DNA from: Lachnospiraceae bacterium UBA4316
GTDB lineage: Bacteria; Bacillota; Clostridia; Lachnospirales; Lachnospiraceae
Assembly (NCBI GenBank): GCA_002394535.1
Contig: DGUG01000174.1
Span: 1 to 7,019 of the forward strand
DNA length: 7,019 nucleotides
Direction: 5' to 3'
The stretch's first letter is position 1, and every line of letters begins with the position of its first letter. A program made the translations under genes and the position numbers. The notes beneath the pieces are model-generated. The model searched no databases. It saw only the letters and a list, made by a program, of their open reading frames with translations, and was not told the DNA's origin. This document shows positions 6,672 through 7,019 of this stretch, one piece after another.

Positions 6672-7019
6672 GATTTTCTCCTTTGTACCGCTTCATATAA
6701 CTGATTCATAGCCTGCTCTATAACAGATAAGGGGCTGGCAATGTTGATCCTCTCAAAAAGTGCCGTCCTGCTACCGAAAATGATTCCCGGATCAAGCCAG
6801 AGCTTTGCCTCATCCTCAATCAGTTTTTTCAGTTCCCTGTAATTGTCCGTATACCGGGAAAAATCAAGCCACACAAGATATGTTCCCTCGGGCTCCACCA
6901 ATCTGATCTCCGGAAGTTTATCCCTTACAAACTCTCTTATGTACGAAACATTTCCCTGCAGATACTCAAGAAGCTCATCAAACCACTGTCCGCCTTTTGT
7001 ATATGCTGCCTGTGTTGCG
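6668..7019 (-). CDS. MalY/PatB-type cystathionine beta-lyase (C-terminal part, cut by window edge)
   Basis: The reading frame runs open from the right edge to the TGA at 6668-6670, giving the last 116 residues of a protein that normally has about 390. The fragment begins ATQAAYTKGGQWFDELLEYL, then has a LPEIRLVEPEGTYLVWLDF stretch, DPGIIFG and FERINIASP; these are characteristic of the MalY/PatB branch of fold-type I aminotransferase-like C-S lyases, where the Arg of the R-I-N-I-A motif binds the substrate carboxylate. Such enzymes cleave cystathionine, cystine or S-alkyl cysteine to pyruvate, ammonia and a thiol. PLP lysine and the N-terminal part lie outside the window, so intactness cannot be judged. 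Its stop overlaps the start of the next PLP enzyme. It is the most upstream operon gene seen; the promoter is outside. Confidence 0.9.
   Translation of the reverse strand, partial: ATQAAYTKGGQWFDELLEYLQGNVSYIREFVRDKLPEIRLVEPEGTYLVWLDFSRYTDNYRELKKLIEDEAKLWLDPGIIFGSRTALFERINIASPLSVIEQAMNQLYEAVQRRKS

Noticed and set aside
5826..6704. Long + strand open frame of 292 codons opposite the CGS/lyase-family gene
   Set aside because: It lies fully antisense to a well-conserved PLP enzyme, has no recognisable domain and its composition is that of a shadow frame.

Overview
The window looks like part of the chromosome of an anaerobic, mid-GC Firmicute, most likely a Lachnospiraceae or other Clostridia member. 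The support is indirect: strong GGAGG-type ribosome binding sites, a classic lipoprotein SBP, a tRNA 3' end without encoded CCA, and protein sequences of clostridial flavour. No species call is possible from sequence reading alone.

Layout: positions 1-23 hold the 3' end of a + strand tRNA, probably tRNA-Leu. Next comes a compact 13-bp hairpin (27-57) that can terminate both strands. Everything from 78 to the right edge is one tightly packed minus-strand gene series, read right to left: a MalY/PatB-type C-S lyase (cut by the window edge), a cystathionine gamma-synthase/lyase-family PLP enzyme, an M20D amidohydrolase, a protein of the L-2-amino-thiazoline-4-carboxylate (ATC) hydrolase family, an ABC permease, an ABC substrate-binding lipoprotein, an ABC ATPase and a nitroreductase-domain protein with a long N-terminal extension. 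Neighbouring genes overlap by 2 to 14 bp or are separated by 10 to 32 bp. No internal terminator or obvious internal promoter was seen, so this is read as one operon whose promoter lies beyond position 7019. No gap without a gene exceeds 300 bases.

How the genes may work together (inference): the SsuABC/TauABC/ThiXYZ-like transporter imports a small organic compound. The ATC-hydrolase-family protein opens a ring or hydrolyses a C-N bond, the M20D enzyme removes an N-acyl or N-carbamoyl group, and the two PLP enzymes act on the freed cysteine, S-substituted cysteine or cystathionine. The first two enzyme steps resemble the known Pseudomonas route ATC -> N-carbamoyl-L-cysteine -> L-cysteine. 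The nitroreductase-domain protein could supply a redox step. The true substrate cannot be read from the sequence; thiazolines, N-acylated cysteine S-conjugates and related sulfur compounds are the main candidates. This dedicated scavenging or detoxification pathway is the most interesting content of the window.
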